DNA of 64,000 bases from Ashinkailepas kermadecensis (GCA_034440615.1 JAOTOM010005186.1:1912501-1976500); one strand, 5' to 3'. Numbered from the stretch's first letter, positions 47,046 through 61,152 are shown. Numbers and translations are program-made. The notes: a model not told the origin generated them from the sequence alone.

Positions 47046-48490
47046 CCACTGGGCGATGTGCATGTGGCACACAGATGAACTGCCTCTGCGTCACCTCACA
47101 GAATACCTTGATGGCCCCACCTTATCCAAGGATGGCTTCACTGGGCCAGTTTGCAACCTCCTGCCCCCTGTGCACAAGATGGAGTTCAACTGGGATTGAA
47201 AACCCCTGTCGGGGAGAGGAGCTGATCTCCCTTCCGCAAGAATTGGTGGCCGACATGTCCACTGATGCCATGGCCTGCTACCTGCTGGTCAAGGCTGTCG
47301 GTGAGGGCAAGCTGACACCTGAGCTGGCACACATGCAGTGTGGCCCCCTGTTCTAAAATCGGTGGTTGACCATGGGGCACCGCCTGGTCTTCATGTGAAC
47401 CGGACAGCACAATCTCACTGGCTAGGAGCTCAAGACGCTGGAGACATTGTTGAACTTCTATCTCCAGATCTACTCCACAGTATTCTTTGAGAGTAAGGTG
47501 TCGCACAGCTTGGCGAACGCTGCTTGCCACATTTTGATCCAGCTCTCAAACTCCTTAAGAGCCAGACCAAGAAGGTTCGTGCTATTGCACCCCCTTCATC
47601 ACGACTTGGAGCCTGGTACGCTCATTCGGAGAACGTTCTGCTCTTCCGGCTGACCAGCCTTCATGCTAGAGACAGAAATGTTCTGCTCTCCCCCTGACCA
47701 GTCTTCGTACCAGAGACGGAAACGTCCTGCTCTCCCCCTGACCAGTCTTCGTACCAGAGACGGAAACGTCCTGCCCTCTCTCCTGGCCAGTCCTCATGCC
47801 AGAGACAGCCTCATGTTCTGCTCTCTCCTCCTGGCCAGTCTTCATGCCAGAGACAGAAACGTCCTGCTCTCCCCCTGATCAGTATTCATGCGAAATACAG
47901 AAACTTCCTGCTTTCCCCTGGCCAGTCTTCATGCCAGAGACAGAAACGTCATGCTCTCCCTTCTAGCGAGTCTTCATGCCAGAGACAGAAACATCATGAT
48001 CTCCCTTCTAGCTAGTCATCATGCCAAAGACAGAAACGTCATGCTCTCCCTCCTGACCATTCCGCATGCCAGAGACAGAAATGTCCTTTCCTTCCTCCTG
48101 GCCAGTCTTCATGCCAGAGACGGAAAGCTTGCCGAGGATCAGATTCTGAAGAGCAGGGGGAGAGTGAGTATGGTGGCCTCAGTATGTTGCCCAGGATCAC
48201 CCATAAGCTTAACCCCGGTGTCACTTACCTCACCCGGCTCATCAACTGAAATACAGAAGCCCAGGAACCTGTCTTTGCCTGCGAGATGCCCAAGACTCAG
48301 CTCCAAGACTTCCTGACCAGGGTCTATGATGTCTGCTTCTTCTCCACTCACACGCAGTCCACGGAGAGAGTCGTGAAACAGGCGACTGAGGTAGCGTCTG
48401 CTGTTGTGGGGCAGCAGCCAAGAGTTGTGTTGATCCGGGCCCGGCTCCACAACAGGAACTATCCGTTTTCACAGCTAAAAAGCACAGCAT
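47043..48490 (+). pseudogene. Decayed copy of a dispersed uncharacterised invertebrate gene family
   Basis: Pieces in changing frames, in order: HTDELPLRHLTEYLDG and DGFTGPVCNLLP (47070-47165), LPQELVADMSTDAMACYLLVK then LTPELAHMQCGPL (47230-47355), LNFYLQIYSTVFFESKVSHS (47447-47515), AWYAHSENVLLF (near 47612), LAEDQILK (48128), a RITHKLNPGVTYLTRLI segment (near 48200), CEMPKTQLQDFL and THTQSTERVVKQATEVASA (48275-48405), and RARLHNRNYP (near 48450). From memory this order matches a large family of uncharacterised, transposon-associated proteins found in many invertebrates, whose C-terminus has HTQSVER..K.VTEAS then a GFIR.R motif. Stops, frameshifts and an internal minisatellite show it is dead. 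Family identity is inferred. Confidence 0.6.
47640..48130. repeat. Minisatellite of about 40-50 bp inside the pseudogene
   Basis: Ten or so degenerate units of CTTCATGCCAGAGACAGAAA, then CGTCCTGCTCTCCC and TCCTGGCCAGT. The unit can be read as LLASLHARDRNVLLS, which continues the pseudogene's own coding sequence (SENVLLFRLTSLHARDRN). The array therefore seems to have grown from that codon stretch. Confidence 0.85.
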
Positions 48491-48970
48491 GAAGACTTTC
48501 TAACTGCACGTGACACGTGGACAGCCAAATCTGCAGACACGACACGATGCACTGCATGGTCACCGGAGATCTGCCGAGCCGGTATGGTGCACTGCATGAT
48601 CACCAGAGATCTGCCGAGTCGGCATGCGTGAAGATTCAGCCACTGTCTGCACTGACAAGCCCCGTGGCCGCACCAGGTCAAACTTTGGAAGACATGTGAC
48701 TCTCGAGTGTCATTGTTACAATGCTTTGAAATTAAACCTGTGATGGAATGCTTATTTCATAAGAACAGTCGATGTTCATGTGCAATGTTTTCAGATAAGT
48801 GAAAGCATCACATGAAAATATTCAAGTGTACCTATTGTCATGGTGAACACACGACCAACTGCTGACAAACATGTGCGATTTTCGAAAGCTAAACGGCCTC
48901 GAAGGAAGAAAAAAACTGATTAAGACAAAGTGGGCTCAGCATATGATTTTACCTCAGAAAGCATCTGTAG

Positions 48971-49002
<32 letters not shown>

Positions 49003-51529
49003 TATGTCCATTTCCATAGTGTATATCCAAACCTAAGTAAGTGATTTTGGCTTGCACGCTGTGCCCTGCTGGTTAGATGAAGGTCAAGTAGGCAAAAATG
49101 TGTGACAAACTGCTGAAGTTCACGATTTTTGAAGATAATGGCACCAAGGAAAAGATGATGTATAACAGAGACGAAAAAGTCAAATGTTGTGATTTCTTAA
49201 TGGTGAGTCATTCGCTTAGAATGAATGCTTTTAAGTTTATTATAATTTTTGCTTCATAAGCACACAACATTCTGGAATAAAATCATGGTCCTTCTCGTAA
49301 CGTGAGAGAAATTGGTGCGCAACTCATGTAAACTCTGCATTTTCCTTCATAATTCCCCTTATGTGAGCTACGAGAGCACATGCTATGCTTGTACTATTGG
49401 ACGTTTCAGGTCATATTTCAGCTACCGGACCTGATATTGACTCGAAATTGGCGGACTACTATTGGCGGACTATAATATTGACTACTATTGGTGTACATGA
49501 TTTGCAAATATATACCAATGCTCCATTGTTTAGCATATCAATCAGAGTCAGAATTATCCATGACAAATTTTCACCCCTTAACACGCGCCCTAGAGGGCGT
49601 CTGAAAATTATAGGGGGGGGGGGGGCGGATTCCGCCCCTTAAGATCTCGGCTTCTATTAAAGATGGAGTAACAAAATTCTCAGGGTGAATGGGAACGGTA
49701 ATAAACTCTATTGTGTGCAAATTTCATGACCTTAGGTCAATATCTTCAAGGTCACAAATGACGTCACATATGTCACAATTTGCTTGTTTTGCGTGGCGTG
49801 GCTTGTTATTGTTATGGATCGCTGTGATTGTGTTTAAATGCTCAAAAATAGGCATCAATGATGTTTTGGACATTACTAATGATGCAATACAGATGCTAGA
49901 CCCGGAATTTGACCTCAGTTCACCTATATAGCAGTACTTTACATGGTCAGTTACCTGTTCCAGTTACCAGAACCGGGCCGCCCGCCCGACTGCTCCGTCG
50001 GTCGGCTCGGCGCAATCGGCTTCGCGAAGAAAGGAGTGAAATACATGAATGAAGTATAGAAATGCTTAGGTACATAATAACAAACAGTAGTTTTCAGGAT
50101 GTGTAGGGAGTAACGTGCAAAATGACATCAATCGCATGACAGTCATGTGCATTTATGACAACATTCTAGTTGACCAAGTTTGGTTCCATTAACCTGTCAT
50201 GAACTTGACCTGACTTGACCTCAGTGACCAAATATGACCTTGAAACTATATAGCATAACAATATACATCAAACAAATCGCTTGTGTTGCCAAGAACACTT
50301 CCCTTTTGCCAATATACAGGAAGCGCATTGGCGCCGATTTTTGTGGTGTGGCGCTAGGAAATGTTTTGATTTTAACGGCCTCTAACTCGAAAAAAAATTC
50401 GGCCGATATTCGTTTTTCTTACTCTGAACGACGCGCCGGACATTTCAAAGCAGGTACGCCAAAAATGGTGTATATCGACCGGTAAAATCTGGAGTTATGT
50501 ACGAAAAACCGGAGGGGTGGGCGGATTTCGCCCCCCCCAGTGCGCTTGTTAACTCGCAGTTTATCTTGGTGAACTGATTTTATCTTTGAATTCATCATAT
50601 ATCCGTACTCTTTGCTTTCCTTGTGACCATATCTTCGACTTGACCTTTACCTATCCTAGCTATATGACCATATCTCTATAATTTAAGGGGATTCTGAAGA
50701 CCCTTCATGTTTTTTCCTCTCCATTTCTTATCCAGTTATGATACAGCTATGAAACTTTATGACGTTTCCTAAATATCTTTTGCACGCAGAATGCCAAATG
50801 ATTTTTTTCTCTCCAAATGTGGCTCCAGTCAGAGGTACTGGAGGACATGTCAGGCAAATTCTACAGATTGATGAACTTTCAAAGCCAGTCGCATATCTAC
50901 ACGTTATTTTCATGAATAGTGGCTTCCAGCCAACACAATGGATGCCGAACGTCTATATATTGCACATTTGCGTGACTAAATATGCACATAAATGACAGAG
51001 GTGATTCTGGATTAGGGAACAGGGGGCTTATGGGATACTTCAACGTGATAATATAAGAAGCCAGGAGTAGCGCACCATCACATCGTTGTTGATATCGTCG
51101 GAAGACCAGGAGTGAAATAATATAATACATTTCGGCATAGGCGGATTAAGGTTAGCTTTGAAGGGGTAGTCATCATATCAGGCATTTTCAAGAAAAGGGA
51201 ATATTTCTTAGTAACTAGACAATAGTCAAATCTGGATGTCTCGAATCGAATACTGAATGGTGTACCAGATGTCACGGGCAGAGGCAGATCCAGGGCAAAT
51301 AAATATGACGGCTACCACATTTTTTGGGTACTTGGCGTCGCTTATGGTATGAATCGTTTCATTTGGGGAGCAACATGTGATATACAATTACTAGAATACT
51401 ACTGACTGATAAAGAAGAAACATGAATTACTTTCAAGGCGATTTTTCCTGAACGGAATTACTTTCCTCAAATTTGGTCATTCTGAATACGCCAAAGATTT
51501 GTTTTTAATTTGACCTGAATTACGAGGGA
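48491..51529. other. 3 kb without a recognised gene
   Basis: Contains a short two-copy repeat (GATGCACTGCATGGTCACC near 48547 and its variant near 48586), a (TA)n run at 48970-49000, a G run and GGGCGGATTCCGCCC-like palindromes near 49612-49640 and again near 50517-50540 (probably one dispersed repeat seen twice), and many TGACCTT/AGGTCA phrases (49730-50240 and 50620-50680). No domain recognised. Confidence 0.45.
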
Positions 51530-51800
51530 TCAGCGTAAGCGCTGTATCGCTCCGCTATGCTGTGAATGCTGCGATGATCTTCTTCTCTCATGCTGCGATG
51601 ATCTTTGGTCACAATATGACGTCACGAGGGATTAATGTAAGCACTGTATCGCCACGCCGTTCCCTGATGTTACGAAGGATCCGTGTAAGGGCCGTATCGC
51701 CCCGCCGTCCCCTCATGTCATGAGGGATCAGTGTAAGGGCTGCATCGCCCCACCGTCCCCTCATGTTACGAGGGATCAGTGTAAGGGCTGTATGGTCCCG
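51530..51800. repeat. 50-bp minisatellite, about five copies
   Basis: Units of CATGTTACGAGGGATCAGTG plus TAAGGGCTGTATCGCCCC. Copies diverge toward the left edge. Confidence 0.88.
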
Positions 51801-52096
51801 CCATCCCATTCTGCTGCGATGACGTCTGGTCACAATATGAAAACAAACATGTGAACTGTCGGTCACACCCACTTGATATTTACCAATTTGTCACCAGTTT
51901 TTGTCACTCATTTCGCCACTTTTTTTAGGAGATACCAAGCAGATCAAATTTGAAGCAGCACTGTCCAGCAGCCATGGGTGTTCGGGCGAGTGCTGGTGCC
52001 ACGCACGGTAGTGCACATCGTGCAGCAGTGCTACGCTCCGCTGAGATACCTCAGCTGGACAAAACATTCCGCGACATCGTGACAAGTGGACGCGTG

Positions 52097-52133
52097 TATA
52101 TAAGCCGACGACACGACCAGTCTGGTATCAGTT
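52097..52133 (+). promoter_or_regulatory. Core promoter of cuticle gene 3
   Basis: TATATAAG at 52097-52104 and initiator ATCAGTTG with A at 52130, a 33-nt spacing. Predicted 5' UTR is 41 nt. A CAGCTG E-box lies upstream at about 52051. Confidence 0.8.
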
Positions 52134-52170
52134 GCACCCGCCATCCTATCGACACAACGTACTACCAGAC

Positions 52171-54126
<1,956 letters not shown>

Positions 54127-56016
54127 AGGCCAGTGCCAGAGTGCTCACGAGCTTGCCTGGTGCATTTGAGGTAGTTGTGGTATCGGATGTATGTGAACGT
54201 ACTTGGATACTGTACTACAAGCTGACAAACTGCATGGCAATGTTTTGAGGTAAGGGAAAGCGAGGTCGCGCACGAATGGGGTGTAAGCCATCTTATTACG
54301 AGACGGGCGGAAGTTCACATGAAGCTTACATGAACAAAGGACAGTTCCAATGCCGGTATGCTTTTGGAAGTGATGATAGTAGCATACACCAGACCAGACT
54401 ATGGCATTAAACCGGGATACAAGCTTCGAGGAAAGCACCGAATGCATTTTGTGGAGCAACTACAAACCTATGTGGCCTCCGGGGGTACTCTTCTTTTGGT
54501 TTGATGTTCACCAGGGCATCATTTCGCAAGTTTTCCCGCTCCATGCAGAACTATTACGAAACCATGGTAAACAATGCAAATGAAATGACATGACCATGCA
54601 GTCCATTTCAATGTGACCAATACGTATCCAGCATTCGCGTCTCTGTAACGGAAGACGAAAAAACGTGTCCTGATATGACAAGAAGCAGACTTTCAGAATT
54701 CGGCTCCGTCCAAATGGAACAAGACCAGTTGATCGGCGTTACCAACGTTTATGAATTAATGTTCATGAGTTTATTTACATATTTGACAACAGAACTGTAC
54801 TATTTGAATGCGAAATTAGCGTTTGGCATCAGACGCCGTGGTAATGTGAACATCGTGGGATCTCCAGTTAAAGAAAGAAACAAGTAGGTTTCTGATGCCA
54901 TTGAAGAATCTAAAATATGCGTCCGCGTCAAGCGCGCCCAAAGATGCTCACTATTGTATGCGCGAAGAATATAGTTACAATTTATGAGACGATGTGTCCA
55001 AAAAAATATGATGCAAGGTGCATTTATTAAAGTTAGCTTACCTTCAGATTTCAATTTCATTTCTACTTACATCGATATCTATTGCATATCTTGTTACTTT
55101 ACGAAAAGTCTTCTGGAACTACATTCTGGTATTCATCCACAATCGACGGCAGGTCACGGGCGGCGGCACCCGCGGCTCGCCGCCGACCGACTGCCACTGA
55201 TGATATGGCGGGACGCGGAACCATTCCCTGAACGTCAATGGGTCCCAGCGCCAAAGTTGCAGGGATATTTTCATACTTGAAGCGATAGGCGATGTGCCTG
55301 GCATGATTTCCGCCACCATTGCAATTGAGGCCAACAGGTTTCCTCGATATTGTTTAAGAACTTTACGCTCATGGGCGTTGAAAGGAAAAAATGCAGCTAC
55401 AGCCGTGAAGTTACCCCACCACATTTTGGCTTGGCAGAGCAGATGTTGCTTGGTATTGATCAAGGCTGAAACTGTATGTTTTGCCGTGATGCCGCTCCGC
55501 GGCTCTGCGAGTCCTCTGGGCAGCAAGTGTCGGCGCTTGACGCTTATCGAGCCATGTCAGAACCTCAATAATGCCTAAAAGCTTGATGTAAAAAGGTGAA
55601 AAATGACAGGGTTGGATACCTATAAAAGTCGAGTAGGCATCAGAAGGCAGCTGACTTTATGATGATTTATTTCAGACCATTGGGAATTATTTCACTAATG
55701 TAGTATATCTGATATACAGTTTAAATGAATACAATGAGGTAATTGCACACAAATCCTGGAATAAAGTGCAAAAATGACAGGGTTAAAACTTCATAGAAGC
55801 TATTCAAGATATCAAAATGAAGCACATTCAATTTTCGTTTAGTTAAGAACATTGGAAATTGTCAGCACTTTGCACAGAAGCTGCATGACTCAATATATTA
55901 CAAGAAGTTGAGTGGTCAATTGCTCGTATTTCACTTTGAGGGTAAAGTGATTGGGTGAAATGGTTTAACGATAAAACGAACTACACATCATCAGAGCGTT
56001 TGTCCGAATGTTGTTC
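54127..56016. other. Intergenic sequence, one unassigned minus-strand open frame
   Basis: A 135-codon minus-strand frame (55526 to 55119) has ordinary amino-acid composition (for example MWWGNFTAVAAFFPFNAHER and LTFREWFRVPPYHQW) and no repeat character. I do not recognise a family; it may be a transposon-derived exon or chance. The rest shows nothing supportable. Confidence 0.4.
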
Positions 56017-56091
56017 GGGCGTCGGTAGCGCAGTGGTTAAGCTGAGCGTCTGGCACACCAGAGATGCGGGGTTCGATTCCCCGTGATGCCC
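56017..56091 (+). mobile_element. tRNA-derived SINE head or tRNA pseudogene
   Basis: Perfect box A TAGCGCAGTGG (56026-56036) and perfect box B GGTTCGATTCC (56070-56080). The ends pair as an acceptor stem (GGGCGTC with GATGCCC) and the T arm is intact (CGGGG/CCCCG). The anticodon loop would be CTGGCAC (GGC, alanine), but the anticodon stem does not pair and one extra base sits beside the acceptor. No CCA or working fold is seen, so a functional tRNA is unlikely. Confidence 0.6.
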
Positions 56092-57086
56092 GCCCTTCCT
56101 GCTATGGTGAGAGGAAGGCTACGTCTTATGGCCTCAGCTGCCGAATGCGTCGCAAAGCCGCAATCCATGTTTTTAATTGTCGTTCAATTTTGACCACTGG
56201 AAATTAGTTGCGCCTCCTGTGGAAACCAGAATATGGCATTAATCATAGCGAACCCACTGTGGTGGCGCTCCTTCACAAACCCACCACCAGAGCTGCGCCA
56301 CCGGTACTATGTCCGCTCATTACGCTAACGAAACACATAGTACATGAATGGAGTGCTTGGACTTCATAAGACATGAATAAAGATGATGTGGATCAATGAT
56401 TAGGAGTGATCCGTCATCATGTAAAGACGGATACCGAGCAGAACACAGATCCGATAACGGACAGTACACACCTGCGCAACTGGTAATCCCGAATACAACG
56501 AAAAGCAATTAAATAACCACAATAGTCAGCGTTCCCTCTTATTTTTTTCAGTATCATTGGCTAAAATAAACCAAGATCGAGTTAATTTGTATCAAATAAT
56601 AACTATGAGAATCTGACGTGTTGCAAATCAATGCACGCCTGTGTTTTGGGATGACCAGGACGCGCCAACCCCCTTCGAGAGGCGGCATCCATGGTCAGAT
56701 TTTGGAGTGGCGACACACGCTCGTGGATCAGCGAGAAAAAAATCAGATGCTGAGGATGGATCGATTGAGGCGGCAGATGTATTGAGACGAAAAAGCAGCG
56801 AGACCTCAGAAATATGGCGAGCCAGTGTTCAGCTGATTGTTTTTATAAAAGGGGAATTGCTGCACTCTTCGTGAAGCTAGGAAAGTGATGTTTAACCTTG
56901 CAGGATGCCATTCTACAATAGAGATCAAGAAGAACCAGGGCAGAGGTTTGAAATAGCAGCGAAAGGTAAAGCTTGCACTGCACTCATTACACATGTAATG
57001 CAGATGAAGAGGAATATGATGCGTGGAATGGTAGATAGGGATGACACTTGTTTTTCTTCGTTGTCCTGGAAGAATGTACAGAAAAT
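56092..57086. other. Unique sequence, no gene recognised
   Basis: May include the body of the preceding SINE. No supportable gene. Confidence 0.45.
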
Positions 57087-57213
57087 GGTGGGAACCACCC
57101 CGATGGTGGGAACCACCCCGATGGTGGGAACTACCCCGATGGTGGGAACCACCCCGATGGTGGGAACCACCCCGATGGTGGGAACCACCCCGATGGTGGG
57201 AACCACCCCGATG
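57087..57213. repeat. 18-bp minisatellite, seven copies
   Basis: Unit ATGGTGGGAACCACCCCG, almost invariant. Each unit contains GGTGG-GAA-CCACC, a perfect 5-bp stem with a 3-nt loop. Frames read MVGTTP or NHPDGG. Confidence 0.96.
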
Positions 57214-58325
57214 CGAGCGCACATTCAACGGCATAGGCCATATTTTCTAATTAATCGGCACATAGTGCTTGTAGTGTTACAAAAGTGTAATGGCATCTTG
57301 GCGAAAAAAAACACATATGTAGATTGTGCTGCTTGCATGCATAGTTTTCGATTTAGTCATTTTTTCTCGAATCGTACCAATAGATGCCTGCGGTTCCGAC
57401 CCCCAACCTATAAACTGGCCCGAGACATCAAGTGGTCATGAGTTAATTCGTGTTACATGTGTGTTTTTTTCGGGGATTTTCGAGCATGCTCATGTTATAA
57501 TCTCACCCATACTTCATCAAGATCAGAAAAAAGTCCTTCGACGATACACCCTAATGCTCATGTTGATTTGTCGTGGCTTGCATTGCAGCCGTGATCCGCT
57601 TGTAATGCTTGTAATCGGCAAGCAATGCGTGTAATTACATTGTATTGCAATGCATGTAACCTGTCTGTAATGTGGGTAGCCTGCGATGTGGGCGCTATAT
57701 CGCCAATGATGTGCACTCGCCCTAAATACCAAATACCTAACTAACAATGCAGGCTACGTTATAGTGCATAGCTTGTGTTGCAGTCTAATTTTCGATAAGT
57801 TATGCAGTTGTTTGAACTTCCCCGTACAATATAGATATTCGGTTGAAATTGGTGCTAAGCTATTTCATTGCATTCAGCTGGTTAATACGAGGTCGTGTTT
57901 CACAGTGCTGCACGGTCAAAGCTGTCTTTGTCAATATGTAGATCTTGTCAATATGTAGATCAATATGTAGTCAGAACGGATCTTCAATCTGGTTCTGAGC
58001 ATACAGTGCATGAAAAGTGAATGCTGAACCCTCTTACGAGTTTGATTGCTAAGAGGATCGCACTGTGAAATCCTCCAGTTTCGGGAGAACGCGTGACTGT
58101 AGTGAAAATTGAAGGACGCCTAAAAATCAACATTTGCATAGATCCACTTCTGTCGGCATATATGAAAGGGATATTCCTCAATTGTCTTCCTTTCGATCGG
58201 AGAGGGACAGCAGTGCTAATTTACATTATGTTCAGGTGGAAATGCCTTCATACTTTTTACTCCCAAATGTTTCCATGTGTAGCATAAGGGCTTACGGAGT
58301 CCAGCATCCACCTACCGAATGCTTG
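57214..58325. other. Unique sequence, no gene recognised
   Basis: Includes three short copies of GTCAATATGTAGAT near 57931-57970. Nothing else. Confidence 0.45.
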
Positions 58326-58575
58326 GGAGCATCATAACTTATGCATGCAATACCACCACTACCCCTTCACCCATCCATTTAGGAGTCTCATAGCTTAAAC
58401 ATGCAATACAAACCCCACCCCTCAACCATCCATTTTGGAGCGTCATAGCTTATACATGCAATACGAGCCCCACCTGCACCCATCCATTCGAAGCGCCATA
58501 GCTCACACATGCAACCCCACCCCCACCCCTCACCCTTGCAACCCCAACCCCACCCCCACCCCTCACCCATGCATT
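58326..58575. repeat. 60-bp degenerate minisatellite
   Basis: About 3.5 copies with CATCCATTTTGGAG, CGTCATAGCTTATACATGCA and ATACGAGCCCCACC-like blocks, ending in CCCCACCCC runs. Confidence 0.88.
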
Positions 58576-58874
58576 TCATGACACGTTGCCGGTGGCCAGG
58601 GCACTGACTGTTCGGCCGCACGACGCTCTGGGTCACACATATCGCTTTAAATGCTGCTGGAGCGTTAATTACCACCACAAAATAGATTTGGCCTGTCAGA
58701 TATCACATGAGAGTGACCTACCTAAGTGACCTACCTAAGGCCCTACCTCAGGCAATGGTGACCTAGCCCTACCTAATGGCAATGTGTCACGGTCACAGAC
58801 TGTGGCGACACGCACCTTTCTATATATCGGCTGAACTAAGGCTGCGCAATCGCTCGGTGTGAAGCTGGCCAGCG
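58576..58874. other. Unique spacer upstream of the 26-bp array
   Basis: Contains short TGACCTACC repeats (about 58714-58775). Confidence 0.5.
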
Positions 58875-59460
58875 GTGAGCAGCGCACCAGAGCCGGCAGC
58901 TGCCGATCTGTGTCAGAGCCGGCAGCTGTCGATCTGTGTGAAGCTGGCAGCCGGTGGGCAGCGCACCAGAGCCGGCAGCTGCCGATCTGTGAGAAACTGG
59001 CAGCTGTCGATCTGTGTGAAGCTGGCAGCTAGTGGGCAACGCACCAGAGCCGGCAGCTGCCGATCCGTGTCAAAGCCGGCAGCTGCCGATCTGTGTCAGA
59101 GCCGGCAGCTACCGATCCGTGTCAGAGCCGGCAGCTACCGATCTGTGTCAGAGCCGGCAGCTGCCGATCCGTGTCAGAGCCGGCAGCTACCGATCTGTGT
59201 CAGAACTGGCAGCTACCAATCCGTGTCAGAGCCGGCAGCTACCGATCCGTGTCAGAGCCGGCAGCTACCGATCCGTGTCAGAGCCGGCAGCTACCGATCC
59301 GTGTCAGAGCCGACAGCTGCCGATCCGTGTCAGAGCCGGCAGCTACCGATCCGTGTCAGAGCCGGCAGCTACCGATCCGTATCAGAGCCGACAGCTGCCG
59401 ATCCGTGTCAGAGCCGGCAGCTACCGATCTGTGTCAGAGCCGGCAGCTACCGATCGGCAC
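58875..59460. repeat. 26-bp minisatellite just upstream of gene 4
   Basis: About 20 units of GGCAGCTACCGATCCGTGTC plus AGAGCC. Units with GCTGCC instead of GCTACC contain the 10-bp palindrome GGCAGCTGCC, whose core is the E-box CAGCTG. The left part carries longer spacer-bearing units (GTGAAGCTGGCAG, GGGCAGCGCACCAG). The array ends 27 bp before the gene 4 TATA box. Confidence 0.93.
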
Positions 59461-59486
59461 TCGTCACGGTGACCGGCGCTACCGCG

Positions 59487-59523
59487 TATATAAGCGGGCC
59501 GCGCCAAGTCTGAAACACCAGTC
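59487..59523 (+). promoter_or_regulatory. Core promoter of cuticle gene 4
   Basis: TATATAAG at 59487-59494 and initiator CACCAGTCAC with A at 59520, 33 nt from the TATA start. Predicted 5' UTR is 41 nt. Confidence 0.8.
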
Positions 59524-59560
59524 ACACTCGCGACCATATCGGCACAACACGCTCCCAAAC

Positions 59561-59657
59561 ATGAAGGTGAGAGCAGAACAATGATAAAAGTGAATATTTG
59601 TGTCTTGTCACTCGTATCTAACACATGTGGGACAATATAGAACGTAATGTATATATC

Positions 59658-59698
<41 letters not shown>

Positions 59699-61152
59699 TA
59701 AAAAATACATACACATATATATTTGTTCGCCACGAAGTTGGCGAGGTGATTATCAATTTATTGAACGATTGATATAAGACCTGCCTGATTTCGGCGTTGC
59801 AGTCAGCAAACGCCGGCGTAGACAAATTGTAAGGATGCCAGATACTAGAGTTGTTATTATTTGATTAAGATCTGGAATAAGCCGGCATGACCTGTGGTGA
59901 ACAGGGACCTTGAAGTGAAGTTAATTATATCCTGTGGGAAACTTTATCTAGGTGGTGAAAGAGCCCTTACAGTAAAGCGATAGAGCATTACACATCACTT
60001 CGAAATAGTTGGAAAATATTATCATGATGCTATACCAACAGGACGCCCATAATTATCAAATGCGGGAAATTCGTCTTATGTTTGGAATTTAGCGACAACT
60101 CTAAAACTAGAGCAAATAGCCGGCACTAAAGCAGTCTAATACCACGTGTAAGCTCAAACAAAGTGAAATCATGACAACCATTCCAGGCTGTATTCGAACT
60201 GTGTGATTTGCAAACACATCATCGTAGAGGGGGCTTACTGGCAAACTGTGGGTAGCTATTCTGATCGGGCTTTCTCAAATCGGTAATGCACCTTTTATTG
60301 CCACTTATTGCCACCACTTACGCACTTTTAGCTGGAAGGATAAAGAATAGGATAAACTCTGCCTTTCTGCCAAAATCCTGTTTTGCTTTGTGTTCGGGTT
60401 ACACATAGGATATGTAGCAAATACTGCAACTCGTGTTCTGACTATGCATGGAGTATGCACTAGATACTGCAGTTCGAGAGACTGTGTGCACACCATGCTA
60501 AAAATCAGCTTTTTGTTCCATGATGGCATCTGACTCGGAAGCACGAGTATGCCTGTCGTCATTCAGGAAAGCCTCAAGCAGCGTGTCCTGGCGGACGTGC
60601 AATAATGCGACTGCGGATTACGTTATTGTTACGCGATTCGTTTTCCGCCAGGTTGTCGTCCTCGCCGCCGTTCTGGCCGCTGCTGTTGCCGCCCCGGCCA
60701 GCCCGCCTTCATACCACTCCGCCCCTGTCTACAAGCCCGCGCCCTACCACCAGGAGCCCAAGTACAACGAGGAGCCTCAGCCCTACGCCTACGGCTATGC
60801 CGTCAACGACCAGTACACCGGCACCAACTTCGCGACCAACCAGGAGAGCGACGGACACAACACCAAGGGATCTTACACCGTTGCCCTGCCCGACGGCCGG
60901 ATTCAGACCGTTAACTACGTCGCCGACCACACTGGCGGCTACAACGCTGTGGTGACCTACCAAGGAGAGGCTCATTATCCCGAGTATCACCCCGCCCCGG
61001 CCTACAAGCCCGCCCCTGCGCCATACAAGCCCGCGCCTGCGTCATACAAGCCCGCCCCTGCGTCATACAGGCGCGCCCCTGTGGCATACAATCCCGCCCC
61101 TGCGCCATACAAGCCCGCCCCTGCGCCATACAAGCCGGCGCCAAAATACTAG
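59561..61152 (+). CDS. Cuticle protein with RR-2 chitin-binding domain (gene 4)
   Basis: Exon 1 (59561-59566) codes Met-Lys, donor GTGAGA. Exon 2 (60652-61152) follows CGCCAG in phase 0 and ends at TAG. The product is about 168 residues: signal peptide (1-16), a short Pro/Tyr linker (18-45), the RR-2 domain (about 46-108: PYAYGYAV, YTGTNFATNQESDG, GSYTVALPDGRIQTVNYVADH, GGYNAVVTYQG), then a long tail of (S/P)YKPAPA repeats. Predicted secreted chitin-binding structural protein. The first part of exon 2 is nearly identical to gene 1, the later part to gene 3, suggesting gene conversion. In the RR domain, AKNEQ of genes 2 and 3 is ATNQE here. The 1.1-kb intron includes a (TA)n run. AATAAA at 61328 is a plausible polyadenylation signal. 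Confidence 0.88.
59567..60651. other. Gene 4 intron
   Basis: Unique sequence apart from a (TA)n run at about 59660-59693. No feature recognised inside. Confidence 0.6.

Noticed and set aside
49612..50540. Two copies of a mobile element around GGGCGGATTTCGCCC
   Set aside because: Only a short palindromic core is shared by eye; boundaries, terminal repeats and target duplications could not be found.
56017..56091. Functional tRNA-Ala gene
   Set aside because: The anticodon stem does not pair and one extra base lies next to the acceptor stem, although boxes A and B are perfect.
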